Assembly (NCBI RefSeq): GCF_017163935.1
Contig: NZ_JABVZR010000001.1
Coordinates: forward strand, 3,038,001-3,102,000
Reading direction: 5' to 3'
Origin: Novosphingobium terrae
Lineage (GTDB): Bacteria; Pseudomonadota; Alphaproteobacteria; Sphingomonadales; Sphingomonadaceae
Length of the DNA: 64,000 nt
Shown here piece by piece: positions 45,475 through 53,547 of the stretch; positions within the stretch are counted from its first letter, which is position 1; each line of letters starts with the position of its first letter. The position numbers and the translations under genes are program-made. Below the pieces are notes generated by a model. The model was not told where the DNA came from. It was given only the letters and a program-made list of their open reading frames with translations, and ran no database searches.

Positions 45475-45503
45475 GATACCCTGTCATCCAACAGGACAAG
45501 ACC

Positions 45504-45785
45504 ATGAACCACTTCGCCCCTCTCGATCCGGAAGCGCCCCTGAACGGCGCGGGAACCCAGTCCGAACTGCCCAAGACCGGCCTGACCCCGCTCGTTGCGA
45601 CCGGATTCGAGTCCGGACCGAAGCGCGCCTCCACCCCCGGTCGCTCACCTCAGCCGGCGGATTTCCAGCGCGCTTCGGTCCACCCCAATCCTGCACCGCA
45701 GCCGGCACGCCGGTTTCGGCTTGACAGCGAGGTGGAAAAGTTGCGCCTCCTGTCGCAAAATTCTTCTCTGAACGGAGCCATGCCC
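45504..45785 (+). other. In-frame leader reading frame upstream of pspA
   Basis: Ninety-four codons with an ATG at 45504, preceded by AGGACA at 7-base spacing and about 19 bases after the predicted sigma-54 start site. The frame runs without a stop into PspA. It encodes a low-complexity Pro/Ala/Ser-rich stretch (MNHFAPLDPEAPLNGAG, SEVEKLRLLSQNSSLNGA) with no match to PspA. It is either a leader peptide read through, an N-terminal extension of PspA, or chance. Confidence 0.45.
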
Positions 45786-46466
45786 GTGAGCATCTTTTCC
45801 CGCACCCGCGACATCATCGCCGCCAACTTCTCCGACCTGCTCGACAAGGCGGAAGACCCCTCGAAGATGATCCGCATGATCATCGTCGAAATGGAGGAAA
45901 CGCTGGTGGAGGTGCGCGCCAGCGCCGCCCGCACCATCGCCGACCAGAAGGAAATGCGCCGCCACGGCATGAAGCTGGAGCGTCTGCAGGCCGACTGGGG
46001 CGAAAAGGCCCAGCTCGCCCTGTCGAAGGACCGCGAGGATCTGGCCCGCGCCGCTCTGGTGGAAAAGCGCAAGGCCGGCGACATGGCCGACCAGCTCAAC
46101 CACGAGATCTCGGTGCTGGACGACAGCCTCCGCGCCTATGAAGCCGACATCGAAAAGCTGCAGACCCGCCTGCGTGAGGCCCGCAGCCGCCAGACGGCCA
46201 TTGCCGCCCGCCTCGAAAGCGCCGAGAACCGCGTCAAGCTGCGCACCCTGCTCGCCAGCGAGCGTGTGGATGAGGCCATGGCCCGCTTCGATGCCCTGGA
46301 ACGCCGCGTCGATTATGCCGAAGGCCGCGCCGATGCGCTGAGCCTCGCCGATGGCAACAACAAGCAGACGCTGGCCGACGAGATCGCCGCCCTCGCCCAG
46401 GGCGACAAGGTGGATGAGGAGCTGGAAGCCATGAAGCGCGCCCTGCACACTGGTAAGGAAGGCTAA
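45786..46466 (+). CDS. pspA: Phage shock protein A (PspA/IM30 family)
   Basis: A 226-residue ESCRT-III-like coiled-coil protein that binds stressed inner membrane and keeps PspF inactive in the resting state. Starting at GTG 45786 it reads MSIFSRTRDIIAANFSDLLDKAEDPSKMIRMIIVEMEETLVEVRASA, aligning with the family start MGIFSR. GGAG at 45774-45777 has a suitable 8-base spacing for this GTG; ATG 45780 is too close. The frame is also open up to 45504. It begins the pspABC operon. Confidence 0.95.
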   Translation: MSIFSRTRDIIAANFSDLLDKAEDPSKMIRMIIVEMEETLVEVRASAARTIADQKEMRRHGMKLERLQADWGEKAQLALSKDREDLARAALVEKRKAGDMADQLNHEISVLDDSLRAYEADIEKLQTRLREARSRQTAIAARLESAENRVKLRTLLASERVDEAMARFDALERRVDYAEGRADALSLADGNNKQTLADEIAALAQGDKVDEELEAMKRALHTGKEG

Positions 46467-46470
46467 GCCG

Positions 46471-46815
46471 ATGGAGGATATCGTCGTCCCCGTCGTCGCC
46501 CTTGGCTCGCTGTTCGTCGGCCTGCCCTGGATCATCCTTCACTACATGACCAAGTGGAAGACCGCCGCCACGCTGACCAATGGCGATGAGGCCCTGCTGG
46601 AAGAACTCTATCAGTTGGCCCGCCGCCTGAGCGACCGGATGGAAACCGTGGAACGTCTGGTCGCCAGCGACCACCCCGATTTCCAGCCCGGCGTGCCGCT
46701 GGCCAACCATCCCATCGATCGCTCGCTCGATCATCCTTCCGCTCACAACGCCCTCAACGAGGTTTCCGAAGGCCTCGACCGCCTTCGCGGCCAATTCGAA
46801 AGGAATCGCCGGTGA
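46471..46815 (+). CDS. pspB: Phage shock protein B
   Basis: A 114-residue inner-membrane protein: one N-terminal TM helix (VVPVVALGSLFVGLPWIILHYM), then a cytoplasmic coiled coil with the PspB signature LYQLARRLSDRMETVERLVASDHPDFQ, and an extension of about 40 residues beyond the E. coli length. With PspC it passes the membrane-stress signal that releases PspF from PspA. It overlaps pspC through GTGA. Confidence 0.9.
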   Translation: MEDIVVPVVALGSLFVGLPWIILHYMTKWKTAATLTNGDEALLEELYQLARRLSDRMETVERLVASDHPDFQPGVPLANHPIDRSLDHPSAHNALNEVSEGLDRLRGQFERNRR

Positions 46816-47189
46816 ACTCGCTCCGCACAAAGTTCTACAAGGACAAGGCCAACGGCAAGTTCATGGGCGTCTGCGCCGGGATTGCCGACTATACGGGGAT
46901 CGACATCCTCTGGGCCCGGATCGGCATGCTGGTGCTGATGTGGCTCTCGGGCGGGGTGGTCTTCATGGCCTATCTGGCGCTCGGCATTCTGGCCGAGAAC
47001 AAGCCCAGCGGCATGTATGCCGACCGCCGCGAGGAAAAGTTCTGGCAGGGCGTGCGCCAGTCGCCCAGCCGCACCGCCCGCGAGGTCCGCGCCGATTTCC
47101 GTGACATCGACCGCCGTCTGGCCGCTGTGGAGGCCTATTACGTCTCCTCCAACCCGCGCCTGTCGGACGAAATCGAAAAGCTGCGCTAA
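46812..47189 (+). CDS. pspC: Phage shock protein C
   Basis: A 125-residue protein starting at GTG 46812 inside the pspB stop. It has the PspC domain (KFYKDKANGKFMGVCAGIADYTGIDILWARIGMLVLMWLSGGVVFMAYLALGIL) with two membrane helices, then a tail with RRLAAVEAYYVSSNPRLSDEIEKLR. This tail motif, LSDEIEKLR, recurs in the next small genes. It is the membrane-embedded sensor of the system. Confidence 0.92.
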   Translation: MNSLRTKFYKDKANGKFMGVCAGIADYTGIDILWARIGMLVLMWLSGGVVFMAYLALGILAENKPSGMYADRREEKFWQGVRQSPSRTAREVRADFRDIDRRLAAVEAYYVSSNPRLSDEIEKLR

Positions 47190-47214
47190 TAAAATCAACC
47201 GGGGGAATTTCATC

Positions 47215-47505
47215 ATGAGTACTGCCGAAATCGGAGCCTTCATCCCGATCGTGGCCATGTGTATCCCGATCAGCGCGATCTGGGCCAAGCACCGCCAGAA
47301 GATCGCTGAAATCCAGATCAGCGCCGCCACCACCCTTTCGGCCGAAAAAGCTGCGCAATATGCCCAGCACACCGCCGAACTCGAAGCCCGGGTGCGCGTG
47401 CTGGAGCGGATCGTGACCGACGGCGGCTATGACCTCTCCTCCCAGATCGAGGCCCTGCGGCATGAGGAACGCCCCCTGCCGCCCCTGCCCCGCACCGACC
47501 ACTAA
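47215..47505 (+). CDS. Small PspB-like membrane protein 1
   Basis: A 96-residue protein with one TM helix (IGAFIPIVAMCIPISAIWA) and a cytoplasmic coiled coil ending TAELEARVRVLERIVTDGGYDLSSQIEALR. The VRVLERIVTD part corresponds to the PspB stretch RERIQALESILDAEHPNW of E. coli, and the tail to PspC's LSDEIEKLR. GGGGGAA lies 8 bases before the ATG. It is the fourth gene of the psp operon, with no known separate function. Confidence 0.8.
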   Translation: MSTAEIGAFIPIVAMCIPISAIWAKHRQKIAEIQISAATTLSAEKAAQYAQHTAELEARVRVLERIVTDGGYDLSSQIEALRHEERPLPPLPRTDH

Positions 47506-47532
47506 CTGCCCTTCCCTCAACGGAGCCTTCCC

Positions 47533-47805
47533 ATGAACTGGGCCGAAGCCATCGTCGTCATCGTTGTCGTCACCTCGGTCGCCCGGGTGGTCCGCGCCAG
47601 CTTCCTCTCGCGCAGCGACCGGCACAGCGTGACCTTCGATCACAAGGGCAACCCGATCACCGTCACCCCCGTTCCGCAGCAGGCCGACCCGGCCCTGCGC
47701 CGCGAGGTCGAGGAACTGCGCGAGCGCGTCCGCGTGCTGGAACGCATCGTCACCGACGAACGCAAGAGCCGCGACCTTTCCGACGAGATCGAGCGCCTGC
47801 GCTGA
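47533..47805 (+). CDS. Small PspB-like membrane protein 2
   Basis: A 90-residue protein: one TM helix (AEAIVVIVVVTSVARVV), a short basic linker, then the coiled coil REVEELRERVRVLERIVTDERKSRDLSDEIERLR. It is nearly the same tail as protein 1 and as PspC (LSDEIERLR). Good GGAG at 47522, 28-base gap to its neighbour. It lacks the PspB N-terminal length but keeps its coiled coil. Confidence 0.8.
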   Translation: MNWAEAIVVIVVVTSVARVVRASFLSRSDRHSVTFDHKGNPITVTPVPQQADPALRREVEELRERVRVLERIVTDERKSRDLSDEIERLR

Positions 47806-47840
47806 CCCTTTTTTCGCCCTCCCCTCTCAAGGAACATCCC

Positions 47841-48158
47841 ATGTTTCACGAGTTCACTCACGCCCTCGCCCCCTTCATGTGGACCGGCGTCGGCATCTTC
47901 TGGGTGGTGATGCACCACCGCCAGAAAATGGCCCGCATCGCCGCCGAACGCGGCTATGATCCCCGCCTGCGCGGCCATCACCTCACCGAGCTGGAAGCCA
48001 TGGCCGCATCGCATGCCCGCGAGCATAATTGCGACCACGCCCGCGAAGTGGCCGAATTGCGTGAGCGCGTCCGCGTCCTCGAACGCATCGCCACCGATGA
48101 GGCCCGCCAGACCCCCGCCCGCCAGCTTGCCGCGCAGATCGACGCGCTCAAAGACTGA
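47841..48158 (+). CDS. Small PspB-like membrane protein 3
   Basis: A 105-residue protein: one TM helix (LAPFMWTGVGIFWVVMHH, rich in His at its end), a basic region, then AREVAELRERVRVLERIATDEARQTPARQLAAQIDALK. The ELRERVRVLERIATDE part is shared with protein 2. AAGGAA precedes the ATG. Same topology as proteins 1 and 2, with a longer His/Ala-rich linker. Confidence 0.8.
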   Translation: MFHEFTHALAPFMWTGVGIFWVVMHHRQKMARIAAERGYDPRLRGHHLTELEAMAASHAREHNCDHAREVAELRERVRVLERIATDEARQTPARQLAAQIDALKD

Positions 48159-48188
48159 CGCCCCTTTCCGCAACCGGGAACATTCGTC

Positions 48189-48485
48189 ATGGAACCGCTT
48201 GTCACCGCCCCCGCCCTGATGGCCCCGCACGCCGTGCCGACCATCGCCCTTTCCGCCCTGCTCGCGCTGGCGATGCTGACCGCCGCCGCGCTCAAAGGCT
48301 GGCAGGGCTGGCTCTCGCTCAAATCGCGCGAACTGGACCTGCGCGCCGGGCCTGCCGCCCACGCCCCCCATGATGCCAGCTATGAGCCCGATGTCGGCCC
48401 CGCCACCGTCGCGCGCATCGAACTGGCCGATCTGAAGGAACGCATCCGCAAGCTGGAGGCCATCGCTTCGGGGGTGGATCTCTGA
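48189..48485 (+). CDS. Small PspB-like membrane protein 4
   Basis: A 98-residue protein: one TM helix (TIALSALLALAMLTAAALKGW), then a weaker form of the coiled coil at the C-terminus, ARIELADLKERIRKLEAIASGVDL. LKERIRKLEAI aligns with PspB RERIQALESI. It is the last of the four; a short intergenic region leads to sufE. Confidence 0.75.
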   Translation: MEPLVTAPALMAPHAVPTIALSALLALAMLTAAALKGWQGWLSLKSRELDLRAGPAAHAPHDASYEPDVGPATVARIELADLKERIRKLEAIASGVDL

Positions 48486-48525
48486 AGGATGGATTTGCCG
48501 CGCAAGGCAGGCTATCGGCCCCCGC

Positions 48526-48945
48526 ATGACCGACTTGCGCACCCTCGCCGATATCCATGAGGAATATGACTTCCTCGACGCCGACGAACGCTATCGCCTG
48601 CTGATCGACCTCGGCCGCAGCCTGCCCCCCATGCCCAAAGCGCTGAAAACCGACGCGACTCTGGTGCGCGGCTGCTCGGCCAGCGTCTGGGTCTACCCCG
48701 TGCCCGGAGACGCCGGAACGCTGACCTTCCTGGCCGATTCCAACGCCGCCATCACCAAGGGTATCATCGCTCTGGTGCTGGCAGCGGTGCAGGGCAAGCC
48801 CGCCGCCGAGGTGGCCGATATGGATATCGCCGGGGCGCTGGAGCCCTTCGATCTGAAGAACCAGCTTTCCAGCAACCGCACACAGGGCGTGCCGAATATG
48901 ATCGCTTTGATCAAGCAGCATGCGGGGCGGATTTCAGGGCAGTAA
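48526..48945 (+). CDS. sufE: Cysteine desulfuration protein SufE
   Basis: A 139-residue sulfur acceptor that takes persulfide from the cysteine desulfurase SufS for Fe-S cluster assembly. The active Cys is C50 in LVRGCSASVW, with GKPAAEVADMDIAGALEPFDLKNQLSSNRTQGVPNM. It stands apart from any other suf gene here. Confidence 0.95.
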   Translation: MTDLRTLADIHEEYDFLDADERYRLLIDLGRSLPPMPKALKTDATLVRGCSASVWVYPVPGDAGTLTFLADSNAAITKGIIALVLAAVQGKPAAEVADMDIAGALEPFDLKNQLSSNRTQGVPNMIALIKQHAGRISGQ

Positions 48946-48955
48946 GTAAGGGTAA

Positions 48956-49184
48956 TGCGAGGGTGTTACACCCTCGCGCTCCCATGAATGTCTGCGTTGC
49001 GCTTCGGGTTCGGCCAAAGAGCAACGTCGCCGCGCCGCAGGCTTTAGAGTTCATAGCCTGGTCGAGCATTGACTGCCTGCGGCGCTCCAGTTTGCGCAGG
49101 TGGATAGGCTGGGCACAACAATGCGGCGCCGCTGCGCTATCGTCGGGAGACGTTTTGGGAGCGCGAGGGGGTAACCCCCTCGCA
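48956..49184. repeat. Dispersed hairpin element family 1, complete (copy G)
   Basis: Left hairpin 48957-48977 then GCTCCCATGAATGTCTGCG, GCGCTTCGGGTTCGGCC and GCGCCGCAGGCTT. The centre is followed by GCCTGCGGCGC and GCGCAGGTGGA, the right subterminal CGTCGGGAGACG, GGGAGC and the right hairpin 49163-49183. The ends are inverted repeats of one another. No coding capacity. It fills the whole sufE-crtZ gap. Confidence 0.9.
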
Positions 49185-49192
49185 TCTTCCTT

Positions 49193-49717
49193 TTAAACCC
49201 CTTCAGCTTCCCGAATAACGGCAACCCCGGCCTTCCTCTGCTCGGCCAGTTCCCGCTTCAACACGGCAGGATCGCGGGCGAACACAAAGCCGAAGGACAC
49301 GCCGCCCTCCTTGCCCACTGTCGCGTGATGCAGCTTGTGCGCCTGCACCAGACGCTTGGCGTAGCCCCCCCGCGGTACGTAGCGGAACCAGCGCTGGTGG
49401 ACCAAGCCGTCGTGGATCAGCGTGTAGACCACGCCATAAGCCAGCACGCCCAGCCCGATCCATGTGCCGGGCCACCATGCCTGCGCGCCCATCACCAAAG
49501 GGCTCCCCACGCTGAACGCCCCGATGCTGATCGCGGCGCCGAACACCGCGTAGAGATCGTTGCGCTCAAGGAAACCATCGTGGGGTTCATGGTGATCGCG
49601 GTGCCACGCCCAGCCGAAGCCGTGCATGATGTATTTATGCGCGCTCCATGCGATCGCTTCCATCGCCAGAAAGCTGGCGATCACGATCAAAATGGCAAGA
49701 ACGGCGGGCTGGCTCAT
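49193..49717 (-). CDS. crtZ: Beta-carotene hydroxylase
   Basis: A 174-residue non-haem di-iron hydroxylase of the fatty-acid-hydroxylase superfamily that makes zeaxanthin (and nostoxanthin precursors) from beta-carotene. All four His motifs are present: HKYIMH, HRDHHEPH, HDGLVHQ and HKLHHA. About four TM helices. The start MSQPAVLAI at 49717 is used; 49729 is an alternative. No other carotenoid gene is adjacent. Confidence 0.95.
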   Translation of the reverse strand: MSQPAVLAILIVIASFLAMEAIAWSAHKYIMHGFGWAWHRDHHEPHDGFLERNDLYAVFGAAISIGAFSVGSPLVMGAQAWWPGTWIGLGVLAYGVVYTLIHDGLVHQRWFRYVPRGGYAKRLVQAHKLHHATVGKEGGVSFGFVFARDPAVLKRELAEQRKAGVAVIREAEGV

Positions 49718-49873
49718 CGCGAAGAGCATAGGCCCCCTGGGTGTTGCAGCAAAGCCCCACTTTGCGGCTTTCCTGAAAAGTCCATGAAACCAATCCTCTT
49801 TTCGGGAGTCTAGCTGGCATACCCATCCTGACGGTTCTGCTCCCCCGCAGGCCACCGATTCAGGCTCGTGGGG

Positions 49874-49970
49874 CGGTGTCCGGGCCTTTGTGCCCGGGCA
49901 CCGACATATTGGATCGACGCCCCTCCACCCTACCATCAGGTGGGGCCACCGATTGGGCGGGGCGTCGGTC
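49874..49970 (+). promoter_or_regulatory. Structured leader upstream of leuC
   Basis: First hairpin CGGTGTCCGGGC (49874-49885) / GCCCGGGCACCG (49892-49903) with one G-U. Second stem GACGCCCC (49916-49923) / GGGGCGTC (49959-49966) followed by GGTCTTTT. Inside the second, GGTGG (49939-49943) can pair either with CCACC at 49925-49929 or at 49946-49950. The region 49718-50040 has no other supported gene. It looks like an attenuator, but no Leu-rich leader peptide is plain. Confidence 0.55.
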
Positions 49971-50040
49971 TTTTATGATTGCCGGATTTGGCGGCGAGAC
50001 CTTGCTTTCGCGCCTCCGGATGCCTACGTGGCGAAGCATT

Positions 50041-51477
50041 ATGACCAAACATCCGCGCACGCTGTACGAAAAGATCTGGGACGCCCATGTGGTGGAAACC
50101 CGGGATGATGGCACCAGCCTGATCTACATCGACCGCCACCTCGTTCATGAGGTGACGAGTCCGCAGGCTTTTGAGGCACTTCGTGTCTCGGGCCGCAAGG
50201 TGCGTCGCCCCGATCTAACCCTCGCGGTGCCGGATCATAACCTTCCCACCACGGCGCGACTCGATGCTTCGGGCCACCGCCTGCCCATCGCAGACGCTGA
50301 AAGCGCGCAACAGCTCGCCGCGCTGGAGCGCAATGCGCCGGAATTCGGCGTGCGTCTGATCGGCGCCACCGATGCCGAGCAGGGCATCGTCCATGTCGTC
50401 GGGCCGGAGCAGGGCTTTTCGCTGCCCGGCGCCACCATCGTCTGCGGTGACAGCCACACGGCCTGCCACGGCGGTCTGGGCGCGCTGGCCTTCGGCATCG
50501 GCACCTCCGAGGTCGAGCATGTGCTGGCCACGCAGACCCTGCTGCTCAAGCGCTCGAAAACGATGGAAGTGCGCGTTGACGGCACGCTGGCTCCGGGCGT
50601 CACCGCCAAGGATGTCGTGCTGCATATCTGCGGCACGCTGGGCGCCAGCGGCGGCACGGGCTATGTCATTGAATACACAGGCTCGGTGATCCGCGACCTG
50701 TCGATCGAGGGCCGCCTGACGGTCAGCAACATGGCCATCGAGCATGGCGCCCGCGCCGGCCTGATCGCGCCCGACAACAAGACCATCGCTTACGTCAAGG
50801 GCCGCCCCTACGCGCCCAAGGGCGAGGCGTGGGACAAGGCCGTCGACTGGTGGCACAGCCTCGCCAGCGACGCCGGTGCGATCTATGACAAGACCATCGT
50901 CATCGACGCCGCCGACATTGCGCCGACCGTCACCTGGGGCACCAGCCCGGAAGACACGATCTCGATCAGCGGCAGCGTTCCGGCGCCGGAAGATTTCGCC
51001 GATGCCTCCAAGCAGGAAGCCGCGCGCAAGTCTCTGGATTACATGGGCCTGACGCCGGGCCAGCGCATGGTCGATATCGAGATCCAGAACGTCTTCATCG
51101 GCAGCTGCACCAACAGCCGCATCGAGGATCTGCGCGCCGCCGCCGCCATCCTCAAGGGCCGCCGCAAGGCCGAGGGCGTGAAATGGGCTATCGTCGTCCC
51201 CGGCTCGGGCCTTGTGAAGGCGCAGGCCGAGGAGGAAGGTCTCGACAAGATCTTCACCGAAGCCGGTCTGGAATGGCGTGAGCCCGGCTGCTCGGCCTGC
51301 CTCGGCATGAACCCGGACAAGGTGCCCGCCGGGGAGCGCTGCGCCTCGACCAGCAACCGCAACTTCATGGGCCGCCAGGGCCCCGGAGCGCGTACCCATC
51401 TGGTCAGCCCGGCCATGGCTGCTGCCGCTGCCGTCACCGGCCATCTGACCGATGTGCGGGATCTCACCGAGGCCTGA
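50041..51477 (+). CDS. leuC: 3-isopropylmalate dehydratase, large subunit
   Basis: A 478-residue aconitase-family enzyme of leucine biosynthesis, converting 2-isopropylmalate to 3-isopropylmalate with LeuD. [4Fe-4S] ligand Cys are in FIGSCTNSR and [11 protein letters not shown]; also [31 protein letters not shown] and [28 protein letters not shown]. The start [18 protein letters not shown] at 50041 matches the family, although the frame is open upstream. A tiny membrane protein gene separates it from leuD. Confidence 0.98.
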   Translation: MTKHPRTLYEKIWDAHVVETRDDGTSLIYIDRHLVHEVTSPQAFEALRVSGRKVRRPDLTLAVPDHNLPTTARLDASGHRLPIADAESAQQLAALERNAPEFGVRLIGATDAEQGIVHVVGPEQGFSLPGATIVCGDSHTACHGGLGALAFGIGTSEVEHVLATQTLLLKRSKTMEVRVDGTLAPGVTAKDVVLHICGTLGASGGTGYVIEYTGSVIRDLSIEGRLTVSNMAIEHGARAGLIAPDNKTIAYVKGRPYAPKGEAWDKAVDWWHSLASDAGAIYDKTIVIDAADIAPTVTWGTSPEDTISISGSVPAPEDFADASKQEAARKSLDYMGLTPGQRMVDIEIQNVFIGSCTNSRIEDLRAAAAILKGRRKAEGVKWAIVVPGSGLVKAQAEEEGLDKIFTEAGLEWREPGCSACLGMNPDKVPAGERCASTSNRNFMGRQGPGARTHLVSPAMAAAAAVTGHLTDVRDLTEA

Positions 51478-51701
51478 TACCATGCTGGCGGCGCCCGCAA
51501 AGGCGCCGCCAGCACAGATCAGGATTGGTTCGTTCCGGCGAAACTTTCCACCACTTGGACCATCTGCCCACTTGCCCCTGCGGCGAAAAGAGCCTTCGAT
51601 CCTTGTCCGTCCATACCGGGTACAGGTAGGCCGTAGCACAAAGGGTGGCCCAACCACCCACATTTGCCTGCCCACGCGCAGGGGATCATAGGAGGACAAC
51701 A

Positions 51702-51875
51702 GTGACCAAGCAGAACGATACGCAAGCCGAAAAGGCCAGCTGGGCCGGCGCCGCCGCGCTCGCCGGGGCCGCGCTCGGATCGGCCGCTCTGGCCGCTGTC
51801 CTGCTCTACTCATCGCGCGGCAAAGGCAAGCCTGCCGCCCCCATCCACCCCGAAGACGCCCCCGAAACGGACTAA
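51702..51875 (+). CDS. Small single-TM protein between leuC and leuD
   Basis: A 57-residue protein starting at GTG 51702, preceded by an excellent GGAGGA at 9-base spacing. One TM helix ([24 protein letters not shown]), then a basic and an acidic tail ([19 protein letters not shown]). It ends 25 bases before leuD and is probably in the leu transcript. Function unknown. Confidence 0.7.
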   Translation: MTKQNDTQAEKASWAGAAALAGAALGSAALAAVLLYSSRGKGKPAAPIHPEDAPETD

Positions 51876-51900
51876 GGCGCCGGAAGACCGAGAGACAACC

Positions 51901-52494
51901 ATGACGCCGATTTCGCAGGTGACCGGACGGGCCATCCCCTTCGGACTGAAAAATGTCGATACCGACATCATCATCCCCGCCGCCTTCCTCAAGACCATCA
52001 CACGGTCTGGGCTGGGCAAGGGCGCCTTTCAGGCGATCCGCGCCGAGCCGGGCAACATCTTCGACAACCCCACCTATGCCGGCTCGCCCACGCTGATCGC
52101 GGGCGACAACTTCGGCTGCGGCTCCTCGCGTGAGCATGCCGCATGGGCGCTGCTCGATCTGGGGATCACCTGCGTGATCGCGCCGAGCTTTTCGGACATT
52201 TTCTCGGGCAATGCCTTCAAGAACGGCATCCTGACCGTGGTTCTGCCGCAAGAGGCCATCGACCGCCTGATGGAAGTGGCCAAGACCGACGAGATCACCG
52301 TCGATCTGGAGACGCAGACCGTCACCACGCCTTTTCAGGACCGCTTCACCTTCGAGATCGACCCGTTCCGCAAGCACTGCCTGATCAACGGGCTGGATGA
52401 GGTCGGCCTGACTCTGGCGCGCGACGCGGCCATCGGCGGGTATGAGGCGAAGGCCAAGGGCGCGCTGCCGTTTTTGGCTGTTGTTCAGCACTAA
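51901..52494 (+). CDS. leuD: 3-isopropylmalate dehydratase, small subunit
   Basis: A 197-residue swivelling domain partner of Leu[71 protein letters not shown] and [19 protein letters not shown]. Usual length. Followed by a complete hairpin element. Confidence 0.98.
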   Translation: MTPISQVTGRAIPFGLKNVDTDIIIPAAFLKTITRSGLGKGAFQAIRAEPGNIFDNPTYAGSPTLIAGDNFGCGSSREHAAWALLDLGITCVIAPSFSDIFSGNAFKNGILTVVLPQEAIDRLMEVAKTDEITVDLETQTVTTPFQDRFTFEIDPFRKHCLINGLDEVGLTLARDAAIGGYEAKAKGALPFLAVVQH

Positions 52495-52513
52495 GAAGGT
52501 TTGAAGGGGTGAA

Positions 52514-52787
52514 TGCGAGGGTGAGAGCCCTTGCTGGTCGCCTGTCTCAAGAGACATGCTCCGGGCCCTCGCGCTCCCGTTCATGTCTACGTTGCGCTTC
52601 GGGTTCGGCCTTGGAACCAGGTCGCGGCGCTGCGGGCTTTAACATTCCAGACCAGTGCAAGGCGCCGGGGCTTTCTGCCTGCGGCGCCTTTCTGTCGGGC
52701 AGTTGGAGAGCCAAGGCGCACCGATACGGCTCCCCTGCCCGCGCGTCGGAAGACGTTCCGGGAGCGCGAGGGGGTAACCCCCTCGCA
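52514..52787. repeat. Dispersed hairpin element family 1, complete (copy H)
   Basis: The left end is the long nested hairpin: outer GCGAGGG (52515-52521) / CCCTCGC (52566-52572), inner CTGTCTC-AA-GAGACATG. Then GCTCCCGTTCATGTC, GCGCTTCGGGTTCGGCC, GCCTGCGGCGCC, GCGTCGGAAGACGTTC and the short right hairpin 52766-52786. The 145 bases after it, before the DUF1476 gene, hold only CGGGAT-TGC-ATCCCG (52860-52874). Confidence 0.88.
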
Positions 52788-52931
52788 TTTTCTTTTCCTC
52801 CCCCTGCCTGATCTTCCTTGCACCAAACCAAAGACACCCCCAATGCACCACGCGCATAGCGGGATTGCATCCCGTCTGTTACAATCCTATCTGCCGGGAT
52901 TACCGCTTTTACTGCGAAGGATTCGCAACGC

Positions 52932-53246
52932 ATGAACAGCTTTGCCGACCGTGAGCGCGCTCAGGGTGCTCAAGAGGCAGAAATGGCCTTTCGCATCCAT
53001 GCGAGGCGCAACCGGCTGCTCGGCCAGTGGGCGGCTGTCCGCATGGGCCTCTCGCCCGAAGAAGCCGACACCTATGCCCGCAGCGTCGTCCATGCCGACT
53101 TCGAGGAAGCGGATGATGAGGATGTGGTCCGCAAGCTGTTGGGCGACCTGCTGCGCGCCGGCGTCGAGGCGGAGGACACCGAAGTCCGCAACGCCATGCA
53201 TGAGAAAGAGGCCGAGGCCCGCCGCTCGCTGATGGGCCCCGCCTGA
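52932..53246 (+). CDS. DUF1476 protein, ATPase inhibitor subunit zeta
   Basis: A 104-residue helical protein: FADRERAQGAQEAEMAFRIHARRNRLLGQWAAVRMGLSPEEADTYARSVVHADFEEADDEDVVRKLLGDL. In Paracoccus and other alphaproteobacteria this family, zeta, inhibits reverse rotation of F1-ATPase through its N-terminus. Followed by bolA and grxD, with which it probably forms an operon. Confidence 0.9.
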   Translation: MNSFADRERAQGAQEAEMAFRIHARRNRLLGQWAAVRMGLSPEEADTYARSVVHADFEEADDEDVVRKLLGDLLRAGVEAEDTEVRNAMHEKEAEARRSLMGPA

Positions 53247-53269
53247 ACCTTTTCGAGGAATTACAGACA

Positions 53270-53503
53270 ATGCCGATGCTGGCCCAGGATATCGAAACGC
53301 TGATCCGCGCCGCCCTGCCCGACGCTCAGGTGACCATCACCGATCTGGCGGGCGACGGTGACCACTACGCCGCCGAAGTGATCTCCGCCGCTTTTGCGGG
53401 CAAGCCGCGCGTCATCCAGCACAAGATGGTGATGGAGTCGCTGGGCGGCCGCATGGGCGGCGAACTTCACGCCTTGCAGATCAAGACCGGCGTCCCCACC
53501 TGA
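53270..53503 (+). CDS. BolA family protein
   Basis: A 77-residue BolA-like protein: IETLIRAALPDAQVTITDLAGDGDHYAAEVISAAFAGKPRVIQHKMVMESLGGRMGGELHALQIKT. The conserved His (in QHKMV and GELHAL) bind a shared [2Fe-2S] cluster with monothiol glutaredoxins. The next gene is such a glutaredoxin, so the pair is likely an Fe-S trafficking unit. Confidence 0.93.
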   Translation: MPMLAQDIETLIRAALPDAQVTITDLAGDGDHYAAEVISAAFAGKPRVIQHKMVMESLGGRMGGELHALQIKTGVPT

Positions 53504-53547
53504 TCTTTCACGTATAGTTTACCCCCAAATCCGAAAGCGAAGCCGCC

